Assembly: GCF_004345245.1 (NCBI RefSeq)
Contig: NZ_SLUQ01000001.1
Span: 744,001 to 808,000, forward strand
Direction: 5' to 3'
Length of the DNA stretch: 64,000 nt
Source of the DNA: Rhizobium sp. BK251
GTDB taxonomy: Bacteria > Pseudomonadota > Alphaproteobacteria > Rhizobiales > Rhizobiaceae
Notes under the pieces: generated by a model
What the model was told of the DNA's origin: nothing
Databases searched by the model: none
What the model saw: the letters and a program-made list of their open reading frames with translations, nothing else
Made by a program: the position numbers and the translations under genes
Part shown: in pieces, positions 35,551-44,478 of the stretch
Numbering within the stretch: the stretch's first letter is position 1
How the letters are laid out: each line of letters begins with the position of its first letter

Positions 35551-37215
35551 ATGACCTCTGATACCGAACTTCCGGAACGCGAAAGCATGGAATTCGACGT
35601 CGTGATCGTCGGAGCAGGGCCCGCCGGGCTTTCTGCCGCGATCCGTCTCAAGCAGGTCAATCCGGAGCTCTCCGTAGTCGTCCTGGAGAAGGGAGCCGAA
35701 GTCGGCGCGCATATTCTGTCGGGCGCCGTCGTCGATCCGATCGGCATCGACCGGCTGTTGCCGGGCTGGCGCAAGGAGGATGATCACCCCTTCAAGACGG
35801 AAGTGACGGACGACCACTTCCTGCTGCTGGGTCCCGCGGGCTCGGTGCGACTGCCGAACTTCATGATGCCGCCATTGATGAACAATCACGGCAACTACAT
35901 CGTGTCGCTCGGAAATGTCTGTCGCTGGCTCGCCGGCCGCGCCGAAGCGCTCGGCGTGGAGATCTATCCCGGGTTTGCCGCGGCAGAAGTGCTCTATGAC
36001 GAGGAGGGCGCCGTTATCGGCGTCGCGACCGGCGACATGGGCATCGAGAAAAACGGCGAACCGGGCCCGAGCTACACGCGCGGCATGGAATTGCTCGGCA
36101 AATATCTGCTGATCGCGGAAGGTGCGCGCGGCTCGCTCGCCAAGCAGCTCATCGCCAAGTTCGATCTTCAGCGCGGGCGCGAACCGCAGAAGTTCGGCAT
36201 CGGCATCAAGGAGCTCTGGGAGGTCAAGCCCGAGCACCACAGACGAGGTCTGGTGCAACACTCCTTCGGCTGGCCGCTCGGCATGTCGACCGGCGGCGGA
36301 TCCTTCCTCTACCATCTGGAGGATAACCTCGTCGCCGTCGGCTTCGTCATCCACCTGAACTACAAGAACCCCTATCTGTCTCCCTTCGACGAGTTTCAGC
36401 GTTTCAAGACCCATCCAGCGATCCGCGGTACCTTCGAAGGCGGCAAACGGATTTCCTACGGCGCTCGTGCCATCACGGAGGGCGGGTATCAGTCCGTGCC
36501 GAAGCTCACCTTCCCGGGCGGCGCCCTGATCGGCTGCTCGGCGGGCTTCGTCAACGTGCCGCGCATCAAGGGCAGCCACAACGCGGTTCTTTCCGGACTG
36601 CTCGCGGCCGACCGCATCGCCGAGGCGATCGCGGCTGGGCGGGCGCATGACGAGCCGATCGAGATCGAGAACGACTGGCGCGCCTCCGATATCGGACGCG
36701 ACCTGAAGAGGGTCCGCAACGTCAAGCCGCTCTGGTCGAAGCTCGGCACGGTCCTCGGCGTCGCGCTTGGCGGCCTCGACATGTGGACGAACCAGCTCTT
36801 CGGCCTTTCGCTTTTCGGCACGCTGAAGCACGGGAAGACCGATGCGGCCTCGCTGGAGCCGGCTGCCCAGCACAAGAAGATCGACTATCCGAAGCCGGAC
36901 GGCGTGCTCACCTTCGACCGGCTTTCCTCGGTGTTCCTGTCGAATACCAACCACGAGGAGGACCAGCCGGTCCATCTCAAGGTGGGCGATATGGCGCTGC
37001 AGAAGAACTCCGAGCACGATGTCTATGCCGGCCCTTCGTCGCGCTACTGTCCCGCCGCGGTCTACGAATGGGTGGAAAAGGACGGCAAGCCGACCTTCGT
37101 CATCAACGCGCAGAACTGCGTGCACTGCAAGACCTGCGATATCAAGGATCCCAACCAGAACATCAACTGGGTCCCGCCGCAGGGCGGCGAAGGTCCGGTC
37201 TACCCGAACATGTGA
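35551..37215 (+). CDS. Electron-transfer flavoprotein-ubiquinone oxidoreductase
   Basis: The product is 554 residues. An N-terminal FAD site is seen in VVIVGAGPAGLSAAIRL, with a middle ubiquinone and membrane-association region. A C-terminal 4Fe-4S ferredoxin-like domain has cysteines at about 500, 523, 526 and 529 (CPAAVYEW, then NCVHCKTCDIKDP). It passes electrons from ETF, reduced by acyl-CoA and other dehydrogenases, to ubiquinone at the inner membrane. ATG 35551 has GGAGAAAGTGA just upstream. The ETF subunits are not in the window. Confidence 0.95.
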   Translation: MTSDTELPERESMEFDVVIVGAGPAGLSAAIRLKQVNPELSVVVLEKGAEVGAHILSGAVVDPIGIDRLLPGWRKEDDHPFKTEVTDDHFLLLGPAGSVRLPNFMMPPLMNNHGNYIVSLGNVCRWLAGRAEALGVEIYPGFAAAEVLYDEEGAVIGVATGDMGIEKNGEPGPSYTRGMELLGKYLLIAEGARGSLAKQLIAKFDLQRGREPQKFGIGIKELWEVKPEHHRRGLVQHSFGWPLGMSTGGGSFLYHLEDNLVAVGFVIHLNYKNPYLSPFDEFQRFKTHPAIRGTFEGGKRISYGARAITEGGYQSVPKLTFPGGALIGCSAGFVNVPRIKGSHNAVLSGLLAADRIAEAIAAGRAHDEPIEIENDWRASDIGRDLKRVRNVKPLWSKLGTVLGVALGGLDMWTNQLFGLSLFGTLKHGKTDAASLEPAAQHKKIDYPKPDGVLTFDRLSSVFLSNTNHEEDQPVHLKVGDMALQKNSEHDVYAGPSSRYCPAAVYEWVEKDGKPTFVINAQNCVHCKTCDIKDPNQNINWVPPQGGEGPVYPNM

Positions 37216-37357
37216 AGCGGGGCTGACAAGGTTCTGCCCGCACTGCGGATGAATAGCGGCGCGTCCGCGTCGCAAGGCGCAGGATCGAAGCCATGCAGTT
37301 GCATTCTTTGCCGCGCTATGGCCTCTTGGCGTCGGCTAGGCTGCTACGGGGACGCCA

Positions 37358-38497
37358 ATGCAGGCAGATGTCGGGTCGGTTCCAGGCGGCCGGAAGCTTC
37401 ACTACCTCCAGGCACTCAGGGCCATTGCGGCCCTGCTTGTGGTCGCGGATCATGCCTCGGCGCAGATCATGGGTACCGCCGGCACCCCTGCGTGGTTCAA
37501 GCAGTTCGGCTGGTTTCTGGGCGAGCAGGGGGTTGCGATATTCTTCGTCATCAGCGGCTTCATCATGGCCTACACGACGAAGAACGACTTCGGCAGTCCG
37601 AGGAGCGCGGCGAGATTTCTGCTCCGCCGGATGATCCGCGTGATACCGCTCTACTGGATTTTCACCGTTCTTGCCGCATCCCTGATCGCATCGGGACTGT
37701 GGTTGAGCGGGCGCAGCGTCCACATCGCTGATTTGCTGCCGTCGCTGTTCTTCATTCCCTACGGCGATGGACCCATGCGGCCGCTGCTGGGCCAGGGATG
37801 GACGCTGAACTACGAAATGGCCTTCTACGCCGTCTTTGCCTTCTGCATGCTCTTTCCAAGAAGGCTCGGCACGGCCCTGGCTGCAGCTCTCCTGCTTTTC
37901 GCCGTCGCCTGCGGAAACGCCTTGAACCCGGTGATGGAGGGATTGGATCCGGCGACAGGGCTGTCCTTCTTCCTGGCGCCCTATCTCGTGCTATTCGTAG
38001 TCGGGATAGTCGCCGGGGAGTTCGCCGCTCGGGGACATGCGCTTCGTGTCGAGCATACGCTCCTGAAGATCCTTGCCCTTCTGGCGATCTCCATCACGAT
38101 CTACGTCGTCTGGAAGCCGCCATTCCAGGAGTTGCCCTGGCGGATGCTGTTCTGGTCGTTCTGCTCTCTGGCTGTGCTTATCAGCGTCTCGCCGGGCCAG
38201 CAGGCCCACGGATGTGAAAGCGTCAGGCTGTTTGAGCATCTCGGCGACTCCTCGTACAGCCTGTACCTCTCCCATGTCTTCGTTCTCTACGGCCTTTCAA
38301 AGGCATGGCGGATCTTGATCGGAGATCCCGGCTTCCTCTTCATCCCGGTAGCGTTCATCGTATGCAGCGCTTGTGCCGTACCGATATTCAGGTTCGTGGA
38401 GCGCCCGATGTATCTCTCGCTGCAGAGATTTTTCAAGGTCGGCGCTTCGTCCGACCGGGCGAAGCGGAAGGCCGCTGTCGCGGCCGCCGGCGCCTGA
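37358..38497 (+). CDS. Membrane acyltransferase, ExoZ/acyltransferase-3 family
   Basis: The product is 379 residues with about ten hydrophobic helices. The N-terminal LHYLQALRAIAALLVVADH is the family's signature, with the conserved His near helix 1, and is followed by IFFVISGFIMAY and the RR-RVIPLYWI motif. It resembles ExoZ, which acetylates succinoglycan in S. meliloti, and OafA-type O-acetyltransferases. A sugar polymer or lipid-linked saccharide is the likely acceptor. No polysaccharide gene is adjacent, so the substrate is open. Confidence 0.87.
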   Translation: MQADVGSVPGGRKLHYLQALRAIAALLVVADHASAQIMGTAGTPAWFKQFGWFLGEQGVAIFFVISGFIMAYTTKNDFGSPRSAARFLLRRMIRVIPLYWIFTVLAASLIASGLWLSGRSVHIADLLPSLFFIPYGDGPMRPLLGQGWTLNYEMAFYAVFAFCMLFPRRLGTALAAALLLFAVACGNALNPVMEGLDPATGLSFFLAPYLVLFVVGIVAGEFAARGHALRVEHTLLKILALLAISITIYVVWKPPFQELPWRMLFWSFCSLAVLISVSPGQQAHGCESVRLFEHLGDSSYSLYLSHVFVLYGLSKAWRILIGDPGFLFIPVAFIVCSACAVPIFRFVERPMYLSLQRFFKVGASSDRAKRKAAVAAAGA

Positions 38498-38558
38498 TGC
38501 GACGCCCGCGGGCAATTCGGAGAGCGCAGGGATTGCTGGTTCTAGAGACGGACGCCCG

Positions 38559-39458
38559 TCATCGCCAACGGCGTTTGACGAAATCGCCGATGAGGGGCGC
38601 GATCTGCGGCAGGCATTCTTCCAGTGCGAAATGGCCGGTGTCGAAGAGGTGCAACTCCGCCTTCGGCGCATCGCGCAGATAGGCTCTTGCCCCTGCCTCG
38701 GAGAAGAATGGATCGTTCCTGCCCCAGGTGATCAGCACCGGAGGAGCCGCCTCGCGCAGCCATCTCTGCCATTCGGGATAGCGTGGCGGGTTGCTCTTGT
38801 AGTCGAAGAGGAGATCGACCTGCGCCTGCCTCTGGGCGGGCTGGTCGAGAAAGTACTGGTCAAGAATCCATCCGTCCGGCGCGACGAGCGAGGGATCGGT
38901 TGTTCCCCCCTCGTACTGGCTTCTCGTTACTCCCAGTGTCAGCTGCTTCTCGAGTTCCTCCTTCGCACCCTCGGTGTCCGGCGTAAGCGGTATCAAGCCA
39001 TGCATGACGGGCGACAGGCCCTCGTCATAGGCGTTGCCGTTCTGGACGATCAACCCGGCGACAAGCTCGGGCCTGCGGCTGGCGAGCCTCAGGCCGACCG
39101 GTGCGCCGAAATCGAAGACGTAGAGCATGAAACGCTTCAGGCCGAGGGCGTCCACGAAGCCTTCCATGACCTCGGACAGCGTGTCGAAGCTGTAGGTGAA
39201 CGTGCCGCCCTGGTTCGCCGATTTTGGTGCCGAGCTGTGACCCGAGCCCGGATGGTCGGGCGCGATCATGCGGAAATCATTGCCGAGCGTCTCCATCAGG
39301 CGGCGGTACTGATGGGATGCCGATGGAAACCCGTGCAGGAGCAGGACGACCGGCGCTTCGCCGGCTCCGGCCTGTGGCCGGGTCTCGCGATAGAAGATAT
39401 CGAGACCGTCCACCTGGACCTTGCGATGGACGATGGTTGCCGGGATATGAACAGCCAT
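38559..39458 (-). CDS. Alpha/beta-fold hydrolase, epoxide hydrolase-like
   Basis: The product is 299 residues from ATG 39458, which has GAGGAGTGTGAA just upstream; an in-frame ATG at 39530 would add 24 residues unlike the family. It has the oxyanion-hole motif HGFPSASH (42-49), a nucleophile position in YVFDFGAPVG (Asp116, as in epoxide and haloalkane hydrolases) and a C-terminal His in FDTGHFALEE. The substrate is unknown. It is divergent from the CGNR regulator, which may control it. Confidence 0.87.
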   Translation of the reverse strand: MAVHIPATIVHRKVQVDGLDIFYRETRPQAGAGEAPVVLLLHGFPSASHQYRRLMETLGNDFRMIAPDHPGSGHSSAPKSANQGGTFTYSFDTLSEVMEGFVDALGLKRFMLYVFDFGAPVGLRLASRRPELVAGLIVQNGNAYDEGLSPVMHGLIPLTPDTEGAKEELEKQLTLGVTRSQYEGGTTDPSLVAPDGWILDQYFLDQPAQRQAQVDLLFDYKSNPPRYPEWQRWLREAAPPVLITWGRNDPFFSEAGARAYLRDAPKAELHLFDTGHFALEECLPQIAPLIGDFVKRRWR

Positions 39459-39545
39459 TTCACACTCCTCATTTGCCGATTTATGCATTACATTGCACGA
39501 AGAGGAATAATGTGTAAACATGAAAAACAAGCATTAGGATTGTTC

Positions 39546-40124
39546 ATGACCGATCTGGTACCTTTCGTCGGGGAGCCGCTTGGCCTCGACCTCGTCAATA
39601 CCCGCCCGGCGACGCCGGAGGGCCGCGTCGACTTGATCGGGGATCTCGAGGGTTTGAAGGCGTGGCTCGGCCTCGAAGCGGATCGTCTGCCCGCGGCGTT
39701 GCAGCAGGCGGCAGAGACGCTTTCCGATTCCGACCTCGCTCCTGTCCACGCCGTGCGTGAACACGCTACTACTCTGATGACGTGCCTGACGAATGCGGAG
39801 AAGCCGCCACAGGCGGCATTGGACGGCCTCAATGCCGCAATGCGTGCCTCGCCAACGGTCGGCGGCCTGGTATGGGAGGAGCCGTCCGTTGCCATGCGCG
39901 CCAGCCGCAGCGGGCCGCCAGGCAACCAGTTAGCGGCCTGCCTTGCCGAATCCGTCGCCGAACTCGCGGGAAGTCCGCAGGCCGGCCCGCTGCACCAGTG
40001 CGAGGCAGACGATTGCGTCATGCTCTTCGTCCAGACCAATGCGCGCCGCCGCTGGTGTTCTGCCGCGAGGTGCGGCAACCGAATGCGTGTCGCCCGCTAT
40101 TATAGACGCAGCAAGGCCGGCTGA
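39546..40124 (+). CDS. CGNR zinc-finger, ABATE-type putative regulator
   Basis: The product is 192 residues. An N-terminal ABATE-like domain begins with FVGEPLGLDLVNT. The C-terminal CGNR zinc finger has Cys152, Cys157, Cys171 and Cys176 (CSAARCGNRMRVARYYRR), likely a DNA-binding knuckle. ATG 39546 matches where family homology begins; an in-frame ATG at 39510, with AGAGGA before it, would add 12 residues. It is divergent from the alpha/beta hydrolase gene, a pairing often seen between small regulators and the enzymes they control. Confidence 0.85.
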   Translation: MTDLVPFVGEPLGLDLVNTRPATPEGRVDLIGDLEGLKAWLGLEADRLPAALQQAAETLSDSDLAPVHAVREHATTLMTCLTNAEKPPQAALDGLNAAMRASPTVGGLVWEEPSVAMRASRSGPPGNQLAACLAESVAELAGSPQAGPLHQCEADDCVMLFVQTNARRRWCSAARCGNRMRVARYYRRSKAG

Positions 40125-40159
40125 GCTGGTTGCCCGCCGGCCTGCGCACCGAATATAGC

Positions 40160-41065
40160 TCAGCGCTTCCTTGCCAGGAGCCCCGTGGAAAGCGCGACCC
40201 CAAGCCCCGTGATCGCGGCAGCCGCAAATTCCGCGACGCCGACCGTCTCGCCAAGCAGGAGGCCGCCGCCCAGCGTGGCAAGGGCCGGTGTGATCGCCGT
40301 GAAGGCTGCTGCCTGTGTGCCCCCGAGAGCCTGTACGGCGATGCCGTATGCAATCGTCGCCGCAAGCCCGGAAAGCAGCCCCTGGCTCAATACCTGCAGT
40401 CCGAGTTCGGGCAGTGGTGCGGTCATGAGCGACGTTCCGAAGATCGCCGCAAGCCACAGATGGATCAGGAAGGACCAGATCGCGATCAGGGCGCTCGCCT
40501 GGATGGCGCTAAGGCCGGAACGGCGGAACGCATGCGTGTAGCTCGCCCAGAGCACGGCGCCGAGCGGCAGCAGGGTGACCCCGGTCCACGAAATTCCGCT
40601 GTTGGACAGGCTGCAGATGAGGAGCGTGGCGATGCCGACGACGATCGCGGCCAGCCCAAGCCACCGCGTTCGGTCCAGCCGCTCGTGGAATACCAGCACG
40701 CCGATCAGCGCGGTCGCGAGCGGCATTGAGCCGCCGAGCAGGATGGCTGCCGGGCCGGCGGCTGTCGCATGAAGGGCGGAGGTCGTCAGCTGGAAGAAGA
40801 CCGCGCCGGCGCCCGCGACCATGATGAGGAGGAGGTGCGGCGGTACACCTCTCGGCAGGAGGCCTGTCCGCCACCAGACCGGTGCAAGGACGAGTGCCGG
40901 AACGCCATAGCGAATAAGGCCTATGTCGATCGTGCCGAGTGCAGTCGCAGCGCTGTGACGCGTCGCGAGGATCCAGGTGGCCCAGATCAGCACCGTGACG
41001 GCCGCGCCGGCATAGCCGACGGCAGGCGAGGTGCATTTGCGCGAGGGTAGGGTGATGGCGGTCAT
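40160..41065 (-). CDS. DMT-superfamily exporter (EamA domains), second copy
   Basis: The product is 301 residues with about ten hydrophobic helices in two EamA repeats. It includes AAILLGGSMPLATALIGVLVFHE and the late AAFTAITPALATLGGGLLLGE, both ending in the family's acidic residue. Start ATG 41065 has AAGGATAGACCT upstream; the longer frame from 41353 is not a membrane N-terminus. It is divergent from an Lrp/AsnC regulator, a pairing typical of amino-acid exporters. It is only distantly related to the exporter at 22.8-23.8 kb. Confidence 0.87.
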   Translation of the reverse strand: MTAITLPSRKCTSPAVGYAGAAVTVLIWATWILATRHSAATALGTIDIGLIRYGVPALVLAPVWWRTGLLPRGVPPHLLLIMVAGAGAVFFQLTTSALHATAAGPAAILLGGSMPLATALIGVLVFHERLDRTRWLGLAAIVVGIATLLICSLSNSGISWTGVTLLPLGAVLWASYTHAFRRSGLSAIQASALIAIWSFLIHLWLAAIFGTSLMTAPLPELGLQVLSQGLLSGLAATIAYGIAVQALGGTQAAAFTAITPALATLGGGLLLGETVGVAEFAAAAITGLGVALSTGLLARKR

Positions 41066-41207
41066 AGGTCTATCCTTCCTATCATGCGGGGTTCGTCGCG
41101 ATAAGAAACGATAGCGCCGGAGCGCGGGGCATGTCCTTGCTATATGTGGCGCCGAATGGCTATGATGCGCAACATCGTGCCAATACTGACAGAAGATGTT
41201 ATGGAAT

Positions 41208-41681
41208 ATGCCAAGTCTCGATAAATTCGATATCGCCATCCTGAGGTGCCTGCAGGAGGATGCGCGCGCCACCAATGTCGAGATTGCCGAAAAGGTGAAT
41301 CTCTCGCCGTCGCCCTGCCTCAGGCGCATTCGCAATCTGGAAAAGGCCGGCATCCTGCGCGGTTATCGGGCAGACATCGACCGCAAGGAGGTTGGTCTCG
41401 GTCTCACGGTCTTCGTCGAGATCAAGGTCGGCCAGCACAGCCAGGAAAATGCGCGCCTGCAACAGGAGGCGCTGCTGGCAATTCCGGAGGTGGTCTCGTG
41501 CTTCCTGATCTCGGGCAATGCGGATTTTCTTGCGGAGGTGGTCGTGGAGGACCTGTCGGCCTATGAGAGGCTGTTGACGGAGACGCTGTTGGCGCTGCCG
41601 GGCGTCACCGACATCCGCTCCAATTTCGCTATCCGCACGATGAAGACGAGCGGCGTGCTCAAGCTTCCAGAGGCGAAATGA
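41208..41681 (+). CDS. Lrp/AsnC-family transcriptional regulator
   Basis: The product is 157 residues from ATG 41208; ATG 41196 would add four. The N-terminal helix-turn-helix (LDKFDIAILRCLQEDAR, then NLSPSPCLRRIRNLEKAG) is followed by the RAM ligand-binding domain. This is the standard Lrp/AsnC layout: an octameric regulator that senses amino acids. It is divergent from the EamA exporter and probably controls it. The mgtE terminator begins three bases after its stop. Confidence 0.92.
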   Translation: MPSLDKFDIAILRCLQEDARATNVEIAEKVNLSPSPCLRRIRNLEKAGILRGYRADIDRKEVGLGLTVFVEIKVGQHSQENARLQQEALLAIPEVVSCFLISGNADFLAEVVVEDLSAYERLLTETLLALPGVTDIRSNFAIRTMKTSGVLKLPEAK

Positions 41682-41683
41682 AA

Positions 41684-41704
41684 ACGGGGCCACGAGGGCC
41701 CCGT
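41684..41704 (-). terminator. Terminator for mgtE (minus strand)
   Basis: A perfect eight-base stem (ACGGGGCC/GGCCCCGT, five-base loop) is followed on the minus strand by TTTCATTT. It lies between the convergent AsnC-type gene and mgtE, 10 bases after the mgtE stop. Confidence 0.65.
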
Positions 41705-41713
41705 CGATATTGG

Positions 41714-43090
41714 TTAGAGCAGTGTACCGCTGAGGATCAGCATCGCGACCGAGAAGTAGATCACGAGCCCGCTGACGTCGACGAGCGTGGCGACGAACGG
41801 TGCGGAGGCGCTTGCCGGATCGAACCGCAGCTTCTGCAGCAGGAAGGGCAGCATCGAGCCACTGAGCGAGCCGAAGGTGACGATGCCGATCAGTGCCGCA
41901 AAGACCGTCAGGCCGACCAGTTCCCAGTGCGGGCCGTAGTCGTAGAGGCCGAGTGACTGCCACAGTGCAATACGGACGAAACCGACCATGCCCAGGATCG
42001 CGCCGAGCACGACACCTGTCGGCAGTTCGCGAAGCATGACCCGCCACCAGTCGGAGAGCTTCAGTTCCCCGAGTGCCAAGGCCCTGATGATCAGCGACGT
42101 CGCCTGCGAGCCGGAGTTGCCTCCGGAGCTCATGATCAGCGGAATGAACAGCGTCAGCACGATCGCCTTTTCCAGTTCTCCCTCGAAATGCTGCATGGCG
42201 CTTGCCGTCAGCATTTCGCCGAGGAAGAGCGCTGCGAGCCAGCCGGCGCGCTTGCGGATCATCCCGCCGAGGCCGATCTTCATGTAGGGCTTGCCGAGTG
42301 CCTCCATGCCGCCGTACTTCTGCGCGTCCTCGGTCGTGTCGGCGATCATCGTGTCGATCACGTCGTCCACGGTGACGATCCCGAGCATCCGGCATTCATC
42401 GTTGACGACGGGCAGGGCAAGAAGATTGTGCTTGCGGATGAGGCGTGCCACATCCTCCTGCTTCATCAGCGGCGTTGCGGTGACGAGCGGGCCGTAGTGG
42501 GCGACGGAGACGATCGAGTCCTTCGGATCGCCGGTGATCAGCTTGCGCAGCGTCACGATCTGGACCAGCGCGCGCGTCTCGGCATCGAGGACATAGATGG
42601 CGTAAATGGTCTCGCGCGAGCGCTCGACCTGACGCACGTGATCCAGCACTTGCCCAACAGTCCAGGTATTGGGAACGCTGACGAACTCGGTCGTCATGAT
42701 GCCGCCGGCGGTGCGCGGCGGATATCCCATCAGGTGCTGGATGGCGATGCGCGTCGTATGGTCCAGCCTCGCGACCAGCGCGCCGCGCACATCCTCGCCC
42801 ATTTCCAGCAGGATGTCGGCAACGCGGTCGTTTGCCGTTGCGTTGAGGAGCCGCGCCGCATCTTCTTGCGGCATTCTGGTCAGGATGGCAGCTGCGTTGT
42901 TCAGTTCCGGCCGGCGAAGGACGCGGACAGCCTTGTGCTGCGGCAGCGCGGCAAGAATGCCTGCTGCCTCGTCGATGCCAAGGGCATTGAGCCGCTCGAC
43001 ACGTTCTGCAGTCGTGATTGCCCCGAGGCTGTCACTGGTAAGAAAACGGGCGGCATGACCGGCCCGAAGGGGGAAGCGGTTGATGTTCAT
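41714..43090 (-). CDS. mgtE: Magnesium transporter MgtE
   Basis: The product is 458 residues. An N-terminal MgtE_N helical superhelix (about 30-130) is followed by two CBS domains (about 135-250) that sense Mg2+. Five transmembrane helices follow and carry the signature LIMSSGGNSGSQATSLIIRALALGE. It mediates gated Mg2+ uptake as a homodimer. The 268-base upstream gap contains a seven-base inverted repeat (ATGGACG/CGTCCAT at 43,233-43,254), but I could not match it to a known Mg2+ riboswitch. Confidence 0.95.
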   Translation of the reverse strand: MNINRFPLRAGHAARFLTSDSLGAITTAERVERLNALGIDEAAGILAALPQHKAVRVLRRPELNNAAAILTRMPQEDAARLLNATANDRVADILLEMGEDVRGALVARLDHTTRIAIQHLMGYPPRTAGGIMTTEFVSVPNTWTVGQVLDHVRQVERSRETIYAIYVLDAETRALVQIVTLRKLITGDPKDSIVSVAHYGPLVTATPLMKQEDVARLIRKHNLLALPVVNDECRMLGIVTVDDVIDTMIADTTEDAQKYGGMEALGKPYMKIGLGGMIRKRAGWLAALFLGEMLTASAMQHFEGELEKAIVLTLFIPLIMSSGGNSGSQATSLIIRALALGELKLSDWWRVMLRELPTGVVLGAILGMVGFVRIALWQSLGLYDYGPHWELVGLTVFAALIGIVTFGSLSGSMLPFLLQKLRFDPASASAPFVATLVDVSGLVIYFSVAMLILSGTLL

Positions 43091-43358
43091 TTGCTCGCCT
43101 TTCCGTCGATCCGCCGTTCGCGGCAGATCGTGGCGAGCCGACAGAGTCGGTCAGAGCACGAAAGCCGCGTTCGGCAAAGGCAATCGACTGCTACTGTCGC
43201 TTGACATCGGTTTGATGGCTCCGTTGATCGTCATGGACGCGCTATGTCGTCCATGTGAGGTGTAGATGGCGTCGAGCGCCCGAAAAGTCAAGCGGGAGAG
43301 GCGTTTAGGGCGATATTGTCGCACCCTTGCCGCACAATTGACGTTGCGGATGATCCGG

Positions 43359-44372
43359 TCAGAACCCGGCGAGGACCAGCTTGCCTTTTGTCTTGCCGCT
43401 TTCGATCATGGCATGCGCCTTTTTGAGGTTTGCTGCGTTGATCGTGCCCACCGTTTCGGCCAGCGTCGTGCGGATCTTGCCATCGTCGACAAGCCGCGAA
43501 ACCCTGTCGAGAATCCGGTGCTGCGCCTCGACATCGGCAGTGTCGTAGATCGACCGCGTGAACATCAGCTCCCAGTGGATTGAGATCGACTTGAACTTGA
43601 AGGGAACTGCGTCGAGCGTCTTTGGATCGTCGATCAGCGCAAAGCGACCCTGCGGTGCAATCGCTTCGACCACAGCCGCGACATGGTCAGTGGTATTCGT
43701 CGTAGAGAAGATGAAGGCCGGTGCGCCGAGCCCGAGCGCCGCAATCTGCGGCGCAAGCGGCTGCGAGTGGTCGATGACGTGATGCGCGCCGAGTTCCTTG
43801 ACCCAGTCCTTCGTTTCGGGCCTCGAGGCGGTCGCGATCACCGTCAGGTCGCCCAGCACGCGGGCAAGCTGGATCGCGATGGAACCCACGCCGCCAGCGC
43901 CGCCGATGATGACGATGGCGTTGGCCGCTCCGGCAACCGGCTCCTGCACCTTCAGGCGGTCGAAAAGCGTCTCGTAGGCCGTGACCGAGGTAAGAGGCAA
44001 GGCGGCAGCCGCCGCGAAGTCGAGGCTCTTCGGCTTTGGGCCGACGATGCGCTCGTCCACGAGCTGGAATTCGGCATTGGAACCCTGCCGATTCAGTGTG
44101 CCGGAATAGAAGACCTCATCGCCCGGCTTGAACAGCTTGGCGTCGGGGCCGACCGCCTTGACGATACCGGCTGCGTCCCAGCCGATCACCCTGAGTTGAC
44201 CGGGTTCTGGCGCTACGCCGGCACGCACCTTCGCGTCCACCGGATTGACGGAAACTGCCCTTATCTCGACCAGGAGATCGCGGCCCTTGGCTTCCGGCAC
44301 CGGAAGCTCGACATCGATCAGCGACGTTTCGGCGGAAATGGGTTGGGGGGTCTTGTAGGCAACAGCGCGCAT
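43359..44372 (-). CDS. Zinc-type alcohol dehydrogenase-like (quinone reductase) protein
   Basis: The product is 337 residues from ATG 44372, with GGAG nine bases upstream; an in-frame ATG at 44525 would extend into the MFS gene. It has the MDR fold: an N-terminal GroES-like domain (VSVNPVDAKVR) and NAD(P)-binding GGAGGVGSIAIQLAR near 160. The classic zinc-ligand cysteines are not apparent, which fits the quinone-reductase/ZADH branch. The substrate is unknown. It lies downstream of the MFS gene on the same strand and may share its transcript. Confidence 0.88.
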   Translation of the reverse strand: MRAVAYKTPQPISAETSLIDVELPVPEAKGRDLLVEIRAVSVNPVDAKVRAGVAPEPGQLRVIGWDAAGIVKAVGPDAKLFKPGDEVFYSGTLNRQGSNAEFQLVDERIVGPKPKSLDFAAAAALPLTSVTAYETLFDRLKVQEPVAGAANAIVIIGGAGGVGSIAIQLARVLGDLTVIATASRPETKDWVKELGAHHVIDHSQPLAPQIAALGLGAPAFIFSTTNTTDHVAAVVEAIAPQGRFALIDDPKTLDAVPFKFKSISIHWELMFTRSIYDTADVEAQHRILDRVSRLVDDGKIRTTLAETVGTINAANLKKAHAMIESGKTKGKLVLAGF

Positions 44373-44478
44373 GGGGAAAGCTCCGAAATTCGTTGCACGA
44401 ATGTAGATGCTCCTCGGCGCGAGGCCGTGCAAGAATTGCTTCCCTCGCTCCGGTAACAAATAGGCGACTGGCGTCCCG

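Noticed and set aside
35386..37275. 629-codon minus-strand frame over the ETF-ubiquinone oxidoreductase
   Set aside because: The plus-strand enzyme has all FAD and iron-sulfur motifs; the antisense frame is a shadow.
38373..39545. Long upstream extension of the CGNR regulator
   Set aside because: The extension lies antisense to the alpha/beta hydrolase; family homology starts at 39,546.
43091..43358. Magnesium riboswitch before mgtE
   Set aside because: I could not match the region to M-box or mgtA-leader features; only one short inverted repeat is visible.
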